Source: Croceibacterium_A sp966112795
GTDB taxonomy: Bacteria > Pseudomonadota > Alphaproteobacteria > Sphingomonadales > Sphingomonadaceae
NCBI GenBank assembly: GCA_966112795.1
Contig: CBHWED010000054.1
Location: 1-16,256 of the forward strand
Direction of reading: 5' to 3'
DNA length: 16,256 bases
Positions 6,893 to 14,682 of the stretch are shown here, in pieces. The notes below the pieces were generated by a model. It worked only from the letters and a program-made list of their open reading frames with translations, did no database searches and was not told the origin of the DNA. The position numbers were made by a program, and so were the translations under genes. Each line of letters opens with the position of its first letter. The first letter of the stretch is position 1.

Positions 6893-7326
6893 TCGGGGTA
6901 GGTCTCGAACGAGTTCTGCCACCCGAGCGCGATCATCTGCTCGAGCACCGCCAAGTCGATGTCGGCCAATTTGTTGACGTAGAGGCACCCGCCGTCGCCG
7001 CGCGAGTGCTTGCCGAGCCGGCCGAGCAGCGCGGTGAACGCCGGGTCCTCCTCGCCCTTGCAGTTGCACGAGATGTACAGCGAATGCTTGGCCTTGCGCG
7101 GGCTGAAGCCGGTCCGGCACATGTCACCCTCGCGCCCGCTCTCGTAGCGGTAGTGGTACCGGCCGTAGCCGACGATCGTCGGCCCCCACATCTCCGGCGC
7201 GACCCCGGTGACCTTGCGGAACAGCGCGTCGAGCACCTTGCCGTCCTCGCGCTTGGCGGGCGGTTCGACCGCGTCGAGGAAACCCTCGACACGGACCTCG
7301 GTCGGCTTGGTCTTCGCTTCGGCCAT
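6889..7326 (-). CDS. DUF1801 domain protein
   Basis: A 145-residue soluble protein that fits the DUF1801 family: an N-terminal helical part (VEGFLDAV), the conserved GYGRYHYRYESGREGDMCRT (about 58-77) and a C-terminal IDLAVLEQMIALGW helix. The molecular role of the family is not established. I chose the ATG at 7326 over a GTG 18 bp upstream because MAEAK is a natural start; no clear ribosome binding site supports either. The gene is convergent with the molybdopterin oxidoreductase (stops overlap in CTAG) and divergent from the cyclopropane synthase-like gene, whose promoter begins about 20 bp from its start. Confidence 0.8.
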   Translation of the reverse strand: MAEAKTKPTEVRVEGFLDAVEPPAKREDGKVLDALFRKVTGVAPEMWGPTIVGYGRYHYRYESGREGDMCRTGFSPRKAKHSLYISCNCKGEEDPAFTALLGRLGKHSRGDGGCLYVNKLADIDLAVLEQMIALGWQNSFETYPD

Positions 7327-7346
7327 GACGGCACGGTAACCCACGA

Positions 7347-7375
7347 TTGACAGTCCGCAAAGCCGCCGTTCTATT
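7347..7375 (+). promoter_or_regulatory. Sigma-70-type promoter of the cyclopropane synthase-like gene
   Basis: TTGACA (7347-7352) is a perfect -35 hexamer, followed by a 17-bp spacer and TCTATT (7370-7375) as -10. Transcription would begin near 7382 and leave a short leader with GGGAG (7390-7394) before the ATG at 7404. The TTG of the -35 box is in frame with the gene and could be mistaken for a start codon. Confidence 0.75.
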
Positions 7376-7403
7376 GCCCGGCAAACAGAGGGAGTGCTGC
7401 CGG

Positions 7404-8684
7404 ATGTGGCTGCTGGACAAGTTTCTGAAGAAGATCATCAAGACCGGCCGTCTGGTCATCACCGACCATGACGGCAAGGTCTACGAATACGGCCCCGGCT
7501 CCGAGACGATGGATCACGGCCAGCCGATGCATGTCCGGTTGACCAACAAGAAAGCCGCCTACCACATCGCCCGCTACCCCGAAGTCGGCGCGGGCGAGGC
7601 CTACATGTGGGGCTGGCTGGTGGTCGACGAGCCTTACGACATCCGCGACATGATCCTCTACGTCGCGATGAACGCGAAGACCAAGAGCAACACCGCTCTC
7701 GGCCCGCAGAGCGCGTGGAGGCGGACCGCCGCGAAGGCGATCGCCAAAGTCGACGGGATCAACTTGCGCGGCAAGGCGCGCAAGAACGCCGAGCACACCT
7801 ACAACCTGACGCGCCGCCTCTACGAGCTGTTCCTCGACGAGGACCGGCAGTACACGATGGGCTACTATCGCGACGTCGATAACAGCCTCGAGAAGGCGCA
7901 GCTCGACAAGAAGGCGCACCTCGCCGCCAAGATGTTCATCAAGCCGGGCATGAAGGTGCTCGACATCGGCTGCGGCTGGGGCGGCTTCGCGCTCTACCTC
8001 AACAAGCACTACGACTGCGAAGTGCTCGGCGTGGCGCTCGCGCCCGATCAGATCGCCTTCTGCAAGGAGCGCGCGAAGGCGCTCGGCGTCGACGACAAGG
8101 TCAAGTTCGCGCTGATGGACTACCGCGACGTCGAGGGCGAGTTCGACCGGATCAGCTCGGTCGGCCTGCTCGAGCACGTCGGCACGCCGCACTACCCGCA
8201 GTTCTTCGCCCACACCAACCGCCTGCTCAAGCGCGACGGGGTGATGATCTCGCACTGCTGCGGCCGCGCGGGCACGCCGGGCTTCACCGACGCCTGGACG
8301 CGCAAGTACATCTTCCCGGGCGGCTACATCCCGGCGCTCAGCGAGCTCGTCGAGGAGAGCGAGAAGGGCGGCTGGCAGATCATGGACGTCGAGGCCATGC
8401 GCTTCCACTACAGCCACACGCTCGAGGAGTGGTACAACCGCACGGTCATGCACAAGGAGGAGATCGTCGATCTCTACGACGACGTCTTCTACCGCATGTG
8501 GCAGTTCTACCTCGCCGGCGCCGAGCAGGCGTTCCGCCACGGCCGCATGGTCAACTGGCAGCTGATCTACGTGAAGGACCGCACCGCCATCCCGATGACG
8601 CGCGAGTTCATCCACGAAGAGAGCAAGCGGCTGCGCGAAAGCGAGGAGCCGCCGGTGTGGCACCTCGCGCAAGCCGCCGAGTAA
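7404..8684 (+). CDS. Cyclopropane-fatty-acyl-phospholipid synthase family methyltransferase
   Basis: A 426-residue SAM-dependent enzyme of the Cfa family, which adds a methylene (or methyl) group to unsaturated acyl chains of membrane phospholipids. The SAM motif VLDIGCGWGG lies at 185-194. Catalytic residues known in E. coli Cfa are matched by E257 (LLEHVG), H284 (ISHCCG) and Y335 (FHYSHTLEEWY). The bicarbonate-site Cys in the E. coli SCAYW motif is Met here (TMGYY, M152). The N-terminal lipid-binding-type domain covers about 1-140. The start at 7404 follows GGGAG and lies below a strong promoter. This may be a methyltransferase paralogue making a different modification; the family is certain, the exact product less so. 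Confidence 0.88.
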   Translation: MWLLDKFLKKIIKTGRLVITDHDGKVYEYGPGSETMDHGQPMHVRLTNKKAAYHIARYPEVGAGEAYMWGWLVVDEPYDIRDMILYVAMNAKTKSNTALGPQSAWRRTAAKAIAKVDGINLRGKARKNAEHTYNLTRRLYELFLDEDRQYTMGYYRDVDNSLEKAQLDKKAHLAAKMFIKPGMKVLDIGCGWGGFALYLNKHYDCEVLGVALAPDQIAFCKERAKALGVDDKVKFALMDYRDVEGEFDRISSVGLLEHVGTPHYPQFFAHTNRLLKRDGVMISHCCGRAGTPGFTDAWTRKYIFPGGYIPALSELVEESEKGGWQIMDVEAMRFHYSHTLEEWYNRTVMHKEEIVDLYDDVFYRMWQFYLAGAEQAFRHGRMVNWQLIYVKDRTAIPMTREFIHEESKRLRESEEPPVWHLAQAAE

Positions 8685-8706
8685 GCGCACGGCAGGGGGG
8701 ACAGGG

Positions 8707-9936
8707 ATGGTCAGGACAGGCGCCGTCGCAGCCATGGCGCTGCTCCTGGCCTCCCCGGCGCAGGCGCAGCAGGCGGACATCGGCATCAAGCCGGTCGAGC
8801 TGACCCAGCCGAGCTACACCTTCGACACCGCGGAGCAGCACGGGATCAGGGTCTCGGTGCTGGCCAAGCTGCCTGCGCGCCCGTTCGCGATCGAGTTCCT
8901 GCCGGGCGGCGACCTGCTGATCGTCGAGCGCGGCATGGGCCTGCGCGTGCTGCACGGCGCGACGAGCGCCACCCCCCGGCTCGATGCCGAGCTGGTCCCG
9001 GGCATGCCGCAGCCGGCCGAGCTGTTCTTCAGCGTTGGCGTGCAGGACGTGAAGCTGCACCCTGATTTTGCGACCAATCACTGGATCTACTGGACCTACA
9101 ACGATCCGGCGCCGCGCCCCGAAGGCGATCCGGGGCCGCCGAACCAACGCAGCGCCAAGCTCACGCTGATGCGCGGCAAGCTCGAGAACGGCCGCGTGTC
9201 GCAAGTCGAGACGCTGTTCGAAGGCGGCGTGTCCTCGGCGCTGGGTTCGCGGCTGGCGTTCGCCCCCGACGGCAAGCTCTACATGACCACCGGCGGCGCG
9301 TTCGGCGAAGTCGCGCAGGATCTCGGGTCGATCTACGGCAAGGTCCTGCGCCTCAACGCCGACGGCACGATCCCCACGGACAACCCGTTCGCCGGCCGCG
9401 CCGGGGCCGAGCCGGCGATCTACAGCTACGGCCACCGCGACCAGCACGGGCTGATGGTCGACGGCGAGAGCGGCGCGGTGCTCAACGCCGAGCACGGCAT
9501 GAACGGCGGCGACGAGGTCAACCTGATCCGCGCCGGCGCGAACTACGGGTGGCCGACTTATACCTTCAGCCGCCAGTACGACGGCAGCCAGGGTTCGCCG
9601 CAGCCGACCGCCGAGGGCATCGAGCGGCCGCTCGTGCTGTGGAGCCCGTCGATCGCGCCGACCGGCCTGATGATCTACCGCGGCGACAAGTTCCCGGCGT
9701 GGAAGGGCAACCTGTTCGTCGGCAGCGGCCGGCGCGGCGAGATCGTCTACACGGGCGGGCTCGAGCGCGTGGTGCTCGGCGCCGACATGGGCGACGTGCG
9801 CCGCGAGACGCTGCTGACCGAGCTACACCAGCGCGTGCGCGACTTCGCCGAGGGGCCCGACGGGCTGATCTACGTGCTCACCGACGGCAACGAGAACGCG
9901 GTGCTGCGGATCCAGCCGGCGGCGCTCGCGCGATAG
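8707..9936 (+). CDS. PQQ-dependent sugar dehydrogenase (aldose / glucose-sorbosone dehydrogenase family)
   Basis: A 409-residue periplasmic six-bladed propeller enzyme expected to oxidise aldoses with PQQ. A signal peptide (residues 1-21, ending AQA) is followed by family landmarks in order: LLIVERGMGLRVL, DVKLHPDFATNHWIYWTYN with the probable catalytic His in LHPDF, LAFAPDGKLYMTTG, GKVLRLNADGTIPTDNPF, YSYGHRDQHGL, EHGMNGGDEVN, NYGWP and VGSGRRGEI. The usual GHRN PQQ/calcium motif reads GHRD and the usual GLLGIALHPDF is altered, so cofactor binding should not be assumed. A purine-rich stretch before the ATG serves as ribosome binding site. It lies 22 bp after the cyclopropane synthase-like gene, probably in one transcript, and converges on a methyltransferase gene. 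Confidence 0.88.
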   Translation: MVRTGAVAAMALLLASPAQAQQADIGIKPVELTQPSYTFDTAEQHGIRVSVLAKLPARPFAIEFLPGGDLLIVERGMGLRVLHGATSATPRLDAELVPGMPQPAELFFSVGVQDVKLHPDFATNHWIYWTYNDPAPRPEGDPGPPNQRSAKLTLMRGKLENGRVSQVETLFEGGVSSALGSRLAFAPDGKLYMTTGGAFGEVAQDLGSIYGKVLRLNADGTIPTDNPFAGRAGAEPAIYSYGHRDQHGLMVDGESGAVLNAEHGMNGGDEVNLIRAGANYGWPTYTFSRQYDGSQGSPQPTAEGIERPLVLWSPSIAPTGLMIYRGDKFPAWKGNLFVGSGRRGEIVYTGGLERVVLGADMGDVRRETLLTELHQRVRDFAEGPDGLIYVLTDGNENAVLRIQPAALAR

Positions 9937-9951
9937 AGGCCGATCCGGCGG

Positions 9952-10455
9952 CTAGCTGCCGACAATCCAGAGATAGAGCGTCAGATGGCCGAGCCGACGG
10001 GTCGCCGCCGGCTCCCAGCTGTCCATCGCGAAAGCATGGCTGACGATCCGCGTGCCCGGGCGGGCCGCGCCGGCGAGGCGCGGCCGGAGCCACGCGTTGA
10101 CGTGGCCGAGCAGGTAGAGCGTGATGACGTCGGCCGTGTCCACCGGGCTGGTGAACAGGTCCTCGCGACGAAAGCTCGCGCGGCCGGCCAGCCCGGCGGC
10201 GTGCGCCGCGGCCTCCGCCTCGGCAATCCGCCGAGCATCGATGTCGACCCCGAGCGCCTGGGCCTCTCTCCGGGCGGCCGCGATGACGATCCGTCCGTCG
10301 CCGCAACCGAGGTCGAGCAGACGCTCTCCCGGGCGGATCGCGGCAAGGTCGAGCATCGCCTCGACCACCTCGGGCGGCGTCTGCCAATAGGGCGCGTCGA
10401 GGTGGCCTACGGTACCGGCGAACGGCCCGCGCAGCGCAGCCAGGTCGCGGATCAT
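9952..10455 (-). CDS. Class I SAM-dependent methyltransferase
   Basis: A 167-residue methyltransferase made of little more than the Rossmann core. Motif I is LLDLGCGDGRIVIAAA (46-61), the acidic residue after strand 2 is in LGVDID (68-73), and DLF (99-101), LYLLGHVN (113-120) and RPGTRIVSHAFAMDSWEP (132-149) follow. The pattern TPPEVVEAML-x-LA ahead of motif I and LYLL-x-HVN resembles the small bacterial relatives of the FAM173/ATPSCKMT lysine methyltransferases; the substrate is not predictable. The start at 10455 is preceded by AAGGA on its strand. It is transcribed divergently from argG and ends 15 bp from the convergent sugar dehydrogenase. Confidence 0.85.
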   Translation of the reverse strand: MIRDLAALRGPFAGTVGHLDAPYWQTPPEVVEAMLDLAAIRPGERLLDLGCGDGRIVIAAARREAQALGVDIDARRIAEAEAAAHAAGLAGRASFRREDLFTSPVDTADVITLYLLGHVNAWLRPRLAGAARPGTRIVSHAFAMDSWEPAATRRLGHLTLYLWIVGS

Positions 10456-10540
10456 CGCCGGTCCTTCGCGTTCATGCTGGCCCTGCCCTCGCTCGACCGC
10501 AGTCTACCCGTGGTTCGCGCGGCGACAAGCGCGGGCCCGC

Positions 10541-10569
10541 TTGCGGAATGACCGTCTCGCCCGTAGAGC
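10541..10569 (+). promoter_or_regulatory. Candidate argG promoter
   Basis: TTGCGG (10541-10546), a 17-bp spacer and TAGAGC (10564-10569) resemble a weak sigma-70 promoter whose start would lie near 10576. It sits 32 bp before the argG ATG, and the GGAG at 10592-10595 follows. Both hexamers match consensus only in part, which is usual for GC-rich genomes. Confidence 0.4.
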
Positions 10570-10600
10570 GCGCGCGAGTTTTCCCCGCCACGGAGTCCCC

Positions 10601-11833
<1,233 letters not shown>

Positions 11834-11861
11834 TTCGCGCGGATTGCGCCGAACCGTTGAG

Positions 11862-11904
11862 TTATCCACCCTTGTCCACTGGCATTGCTGCCGAAAGTGG
11901 ATAA
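11862..11904. promoter_or_regulatory. DnaA-box-like repeats forming a hairpin after argG
   Basis: TTATCCACC (11862-11870) and TTGTCCACT (11872-11880) on the plus strand and TTATCCACT on the minus strand (AGTGGATAA, 11896-11904) each resemble the DnaA box TTATNCACA. TTGTCCACT can pair with AGTGGATAA (nine pairs, one G-U), and an inner GGCA-TTGC-TGCC hairpin stacks inside. TTATCCAC could compete for the same partner. No T-tract follows, so it is not a typical terminator. It may bind DnaA or act as an argG 3' structure. Confidence 0.4.
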
Positions 11905-11954
11905 GTGCACGCTCGCGGTGTTGCCCGAATCGTTCCGGCCGCGCATCTTCCAGA

Positions 11955-12448
11955 CATCGAGACGGGGAGGTTCCCTCCGAGACCAAGGCCGCAAGGCCCC
12001 AGTTTCAGAAGGTTCAGAACCAGATCGACGCGACGGCGAGATGCCGCGCGGCGGAGGAACGAGACGAGGCGAGCGCCGGGATCCTTCCTGGAGCAGACCG
12101 GATTTCGAACCGATGAGGCCGCGAGGGCGCAAAGTCGCACCGGCCGGACTTTCCGGCTCTGTGCCGAGGTTTAGCGAAGCCTACGGGTAACGTGGAACCG
12201 TTCGAGGCGCGGGCTGAAAGATCGGTCGCGGGACCGCCAGGTACAGGGACAGGCCCTCGGGCCAGACCCAGAACCAGACGGAACCGGCGCCGGCGCGAGC
12301 GCCGGGCGATGAGAGGTCGTTTCCCGACCTGGCTCTCTGAGCCTTGTCGGAGCGGCATTGAAACGCCGGGCGTCAAGCTTCCCGCTTCGGTGGGAACCAC
12401 ACGCCGGTGAGAGTGGGGTCAGCCGCAAGGCTGGCCCCATTTCTCTTT
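11955..12448 (+). ncRNA. Unidentified structured non-coding RNA, about 490 nt
   Basis: No reading frame here has the codon bias of neighbouring genes, yet the stretch is full of consecutive hairpins. Stems lie at 11966-11978 (GGAGG/CCTCC), 11987-11998 (GGCC, GCAA loop), 12076-12091, 12137-12164 (GCAC/GTGC around GCCGGA/TCCGGC), 12167-12182 (AGGTTT/AAGCCT), 12223-12236, 12252-12263, 12290-12305 (CCGGCG/CGCCGG), 12314-12330 (AGGTCG/CGACCT) and 12379-12396 (C-UUCG-G capped, enclosed by GGCGT/ACGCC at 12369-12405). It ends in a terminator hairpin, which sets the plus strand. The 5' end is uncertain; a weak promoter (TTGCCC 11921, CATCTT 11944) would start near 11955. I found no match to tmRNA, RNase P RNA, SRP RNA or 6S RNA from memory. 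Function unknown. Confidence 0.55.
12415..12448 (+). terminator. Intrinsic terminator of the structured RNA
   Basis: GGGGTCAGCC (12415-12424), a GCAA loop (12425-12428) and GGCTGGCCCC (12429-12438) form a ten-pair stem with one G-U pair, followed by the T-rich ATTTCTCTTT. The stem and tail together are a good rho-independent terminator on the plus strand. Confidence 0.8.
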
Positions 12449-12679
12449 GGCGCTCCCGTGTTCGTTAACGTGGCCATCGCCGACCACCCGGCAGCGCGCG
12501 GCGACCTTCCCGCTTCAGACCTCACCGATTCGGAATCGCCCCGCGGTTCCGTTAACCATGTCGGCTCGTTTTACAGGTCGGACGAGTCGAGCCTTCAACG
12601 GGGTGAAGCGACCCTGGACGGGTTTCATAAGCGCGAACGGGCGCCTATCCCCGGCTCCGACATGGACGGGACCACCACC
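12449..12679 (+). promoter_or_regulatory. Upstream region of the RlpA-like gene with a CtrA half-site
   Basis: No gene of its own is visible in this stretch. TTAACCAT (12552-12559) equals the alphaproteobacterial CtrA half-site, and GTTAAC (12464-12469) is a second TTAA element. The frame of the downstream gene is open through here, but its translation shows no signal peptide or family similarity until 12680. No convincing -35/-10 pair was found. Confidence 0.35.
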
Positions 12680-13195
12680 ATGAAAGTGCGCACGGCGCTT
12701 GCCGCGGTTGCACTTCTCGCCCTCGGCGGCTCGATCAGCGGCCTCAGCGCCGCCGAGGGCTCGGAGGCGCTGCCCGCTGCGGCTGCAGCGACGACCGCCG
12801 AAGATGCCACCCTGCCCCGCTTCGTGCCGCTCGAAGAGCCGGCGCCGGTTGCGGCGTCCGAGGTCACCATCCAGCTGGTCACTCCCGAGTCCGAGGACGA
12901 AGGCGACGCGATCGGCGGCGGCGTGGCGTCGTGGTACGGCCGCGAGTTCGCCGGACACCGCACCGCGAGCGGCGAACGCTTCGATCCGACCGAGTACACG
13001 GCCGCGCACCGCACGCTGCCGTTCGGCAGCCGGGTGCGGGTGACCAATGCCGCCGGCAAGTCGGTGGTGGTGCGCATCAACGATCGCGGCCCGTTCCACG
13101 GCGGCCGGGTGATCGACCTCAGCCAGGCGGCCGCCGCCGAGCTCGGCCTCGTGCGCAGCGGCAGCGGCCGCGTCGAGCTCGCGCTCCTCGATTAA
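12680..13195 (+). CDS. RlpA-like double-psi beta-barrel protein
   Basis: A 171-residue exported protein. Residues 1-25 form a signal peptide, a low-complexity Ala/Glu/Pro linker follows (26-78), and a complete double-psi beta-barrel occupies 81-170: VASWYGREFAGHRTASGE (82-99), AAHRTLPFGSRVRVTN (108-123), VVVRINDRGPFHGGRVIDLS (129-148). In RlpA the Asp of NDRGPF is part of the lytic transglycosylase site acting on peptidoglycan. Full RlpA is a lipoprotein with a C-terminal SPOR domain; this one has neither a lipobox Cys nor SPOR. I start at ATG 12680 because the signal peptide begins there; ATG 12662 is an alternative. Peptidoglycan action is inferred. Confidence 0.83.
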   Translation: MKVRTALAAVALLALGGSISGLSAAEGSEALPAAAAATTAEDATLPRFVPLEEPAPVAASEVTIQLVTPESEDEGDAIGGGVASWYGREFAGHRTASGERFDPTEYTAAHRTLPFGSRVRVTNAAGKSVVVRINDRGPFHGGRVIDLSQAAAAELGLVRSGSGRVELALLD

Positions 13196-13238
13196 CGCCT
13201 GCTGGTGACACCGGGGCGGGCGAGCTAGCCTCGCGCCC

Positions 13239-13514
13239 ATGTTCGTCCCGCTGTGGCTCATCGTCGTGGTGCTCGTCGCGCTCGTGCTGCTGGCCGGCCT
13301 TGCCTTTCGCGGCGGGCGAAGCGGCGAGATGATCGAACGCCAGCGCCGGGCAAGCCCCGCGCCGACGTTCGACCAGCTGGCTATCCTGGCAAGCGCCGAG
13401 ATCCGCGGCGCGCTCGAGCAAGGCAACAAGATCGCTGCGATCAAGCTGGTTCGCGAGCGCACCGGTCTGGGGCTGCGCGAAGCCAAGGACCTCGTCGAGC
13501 GCGCCGCGCCCTAG
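13239..13514 (+). CDS. Membrane-anchored L7/L12 C-terminal-domain protein
   Basis: A 91-residue protein with one N-terminal transmembrane helix (about 4-24), a basic linker (GGRSGEMIERQRR), and a domain at 57-90 whose ALEQGNKIAAIKLVRERTGLGLREAKDLVE closely matches the C-terminal domain of ribosomal protein L7/L12. In L7/L12 this region contacts translation factors; here the protein is not a ribosome component, as it lacks the L10-binding N-terminus and is membrane-bound. Small proteins of this kind are known in proteobacteria without a defined role. It follows the RlpA-like gene by 43 bp and converges on a CHRD gene. No good ribosome binding site is visible. Confidence 0.8.
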   Translation: MFVPLWLIVVVLVALVLLAGLAFRGGRSGEMIERQRRASPAPTFDQLAILASAEIRGALEQGNKIAAIKLVRERTGLGLREAKDLVERAAP

Positions 13515-13526
13515 CCCTTCCCCGCG

Positions 13527-13982
13527 TCAGCCCTTGAGCTGGCCGCGCAGCGCGCCGCCCGGGAACGCGGTGTTGCGGATCTGGACGTAGTAATCCTGCG
13601 GATTGGCGACCAGCGCCTGCGCGAGGCCGCTGTCGATGTCCTGGCAGTCCTCGCTGTCGTCGTCGTCGCCGTCGGGCGTGTCGAGCGTCAGCACCGGGTC
13701 GCCGACCGCGCCGGCCGCGCCCGAATGGATCTGCGCGACGGTCGCCTTGTCGATGTTGCCGGCGGTCAGCGTGTAGCAGATCCGCTCGGTCTTGGGGTTG
13801 ATCATGGCTTCGAACAGGCCCGCGCCGTCGGCGTCGCCCGGTCCGGGGACCTCGGCACCGGCGGTCAGCGTGGCGACGACCTTGCTGCCGTCGTTGCGGG
13901 GATTGTCGCCCTGTGCAGTCGCCGCCCCGGCAAGGGTCAGCGCGCCGGCGGCGACGAGGCCGCTGGTGATCAGGGTACGCAT
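13527..13982 (-). CDS. Secreted CHRD-domain protein
   Basis: A 151-residue exported protein: signal peptide at 1-23 (ending ATA), then a CHRD domain at about 34-149. Family landmarks are LTAGAEVPGPGDADGAG (39-55), the central VAQIHSGAAGAVGDPVL (82-98), and the C-terminal NPQDYYVQIRNTAFPGGALRGQL (127-149). Two cysteines (C69, C113) could form a disulfide. An acidic insert DGDDDDSED lies at 104-112. CHRD domains occur in chordin and in many secreted bacterial proteins of unknown role. The start at 13982 is chosen for the AAGGAGAG just before it and the signal peptide. A paralogue lies 233 bp upstream on the same strand. Confidence 0.87.
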   Translation of the reverse strand: MRTLITSGLVAAGALTLAGAATAQGDNPRNDGSKVVATLTAGAEVPGPGDADGAGLFEAMINPKTERICYTLTAGNIDKATVAQIHSGAAGAVGDPVLTLDTPDGDDDDSEDCQDIDSGLAQALVANPQDYYVQIRNTAFPGGALRGQLKG

Positions 13983-14183
13983 GTCACTCTCCTTGGGATT
14001 GTACTCGAACGTGGGAGGCGACGCCGACCTGGACGGGAGGGGGGAACGGGGCCGGCGCCGCCTCGCATGGCCAGCAACGGCCGGGCGCGCCGCTGTTTCC
14101 GCGAACGCGGCGAGGCGTGGCGCAGGCGCCATGGAGCGAGCCCGCGCGGGCTTGCCGGCCGAGAATCGGTCTGCCGGTCACCC

Positions 14184-14204
14184 TCCCCGAGACAAGCTCG
14201 GGGA
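14184..14204. repeat. REP-like perfect palindrome downstream of the second CHRD gene
   Basis: TCCCCGAG (14184-14191) and CTCGGGGA (14197-14204) are perfect inverted repeats around ACAAG. It lies just past the stop of the minus-strand CHRD gene but has no T-tract, so it resembles an extragenic palindromic repeat more than a classic terminator; it could still stabilise the mRNA end. A second, uninterrupted palindrome AGCCCGCGCGGGCT is at 14139-14152. Confidence 0.6.
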
Positions 14205-14215
14205 AGATCAGGTCC

Positions 14216-14659
14216 TTACTTGCTGAGCTGGCCGCGGATCGCGCCGTTGGGGAAGGTCCGCGTGTGGACGTTGACGTAATACCCGCCGGGATTGGCGAGC
14301 AGCGCGGCCGAGAGTTCGGGCGCGATATCCACGCAGCCGCCGCTCGTGCCGCCTTGCGGGGTGTTGAGCGGGATCACCGGCGCGCCGGTCTCGCCCGCGG
14401 CGCCCTTGTGGACGTGCGCGGCGGTCACCTCGTCGGCGAGCCGGACGTTCATGATGTAGCACGCTTTGCCCTTCGGCGGATCGACCACCAGGGTCACGTT
14501 GCCGAAGCCCGAGCCGCCGGTCATCCGCGCGTAGAGCGGCACGCCGGTGTTGGGCGGCTGCGGCGGCCCGCCGAACTGCGCCGCGGCCGGCACGGCCAGC
14601 GCGAGCGCGCCGAGAGTGGCAAGAACGGTCTTCGGGGTACCTTTCAGGAACGCGTGCAT
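14216..14659 (-). CDS. Secreted CHRD-domain protein (paralogue)
   Basis: A 147-residue exported protein with a signal peptide at 1-28 (ending AAA-Q) and a CHRD domain to the end: AHVHKGAAGETGAPVIPL (81-98), NPGGYYVNVHTRTFPNGAIRGQL (123-145). C67 and C109 lie at positions equivalent to the cysteine pair of the neighbouring CHRD protein. The EVPG segment at the start of the domain is missing, so the N-terminal part has diverged or shortened. The start at 14659 follows GGGAGGGAG. It is probably a tandem duplicate of the gene at 13527-13982, but a palindromic 233-bp gap separates them and each has its own good ribosome binding site. The function of the domain in bacteria is unknown. Confidence 0.86.
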   Translation of the reverse strand: MHAFLKGTPKTVLATLGALALAVPAAAQFGGPPQPPNTGVPLYARMTGGSGFGNVTLVVDPPKGKACYIMNVRLADEVTAAHVHKGAAGETGAPVIPLNTPQGGTSGGCVDIAPELSAALLANPGGYYVNVHTRTFPNGAIRGQLSK

Positions 14660-14682
14660 GCGGGTCTCCCTCCCAGTGGCCG

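Noticed and set aside
12095..12120. T-arm-like GGTTCGAAATCC on the minus strand, suggesting a tRNA or permuted tmRNA
   Set aside because: With a seven-base loop the stem does not pair, there is no acceptor or anticodon arm, and no tag-coding sequence is nearby.
11834..12440. Several open frames of 60-130 codons on both strands within the structured region
   Set aside because: Their translations are Arg/Pro/Ser-rich without domains, their codon use is unlike the neighbours, and none has a ribosome binding site.
11834..12440. Chromosomal replication origin
   Set aside because: Only three degenerate DnaA-like boxes, no AT-rich unwinding region and no dnaA, hemE or parAB genes nearby.
12407..12679. 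N-terminal extension of the RlpA-like protein
   Set aside because: The extension would bury the signal peptide and overlaps the terminator of the structured RNA.
13998..14003. TACAAT as -10 box for the first CHRD gene
   Set aside because: It would start transcription inside the ribosome binding site, and no -35 is present 16-18 bp upstream.
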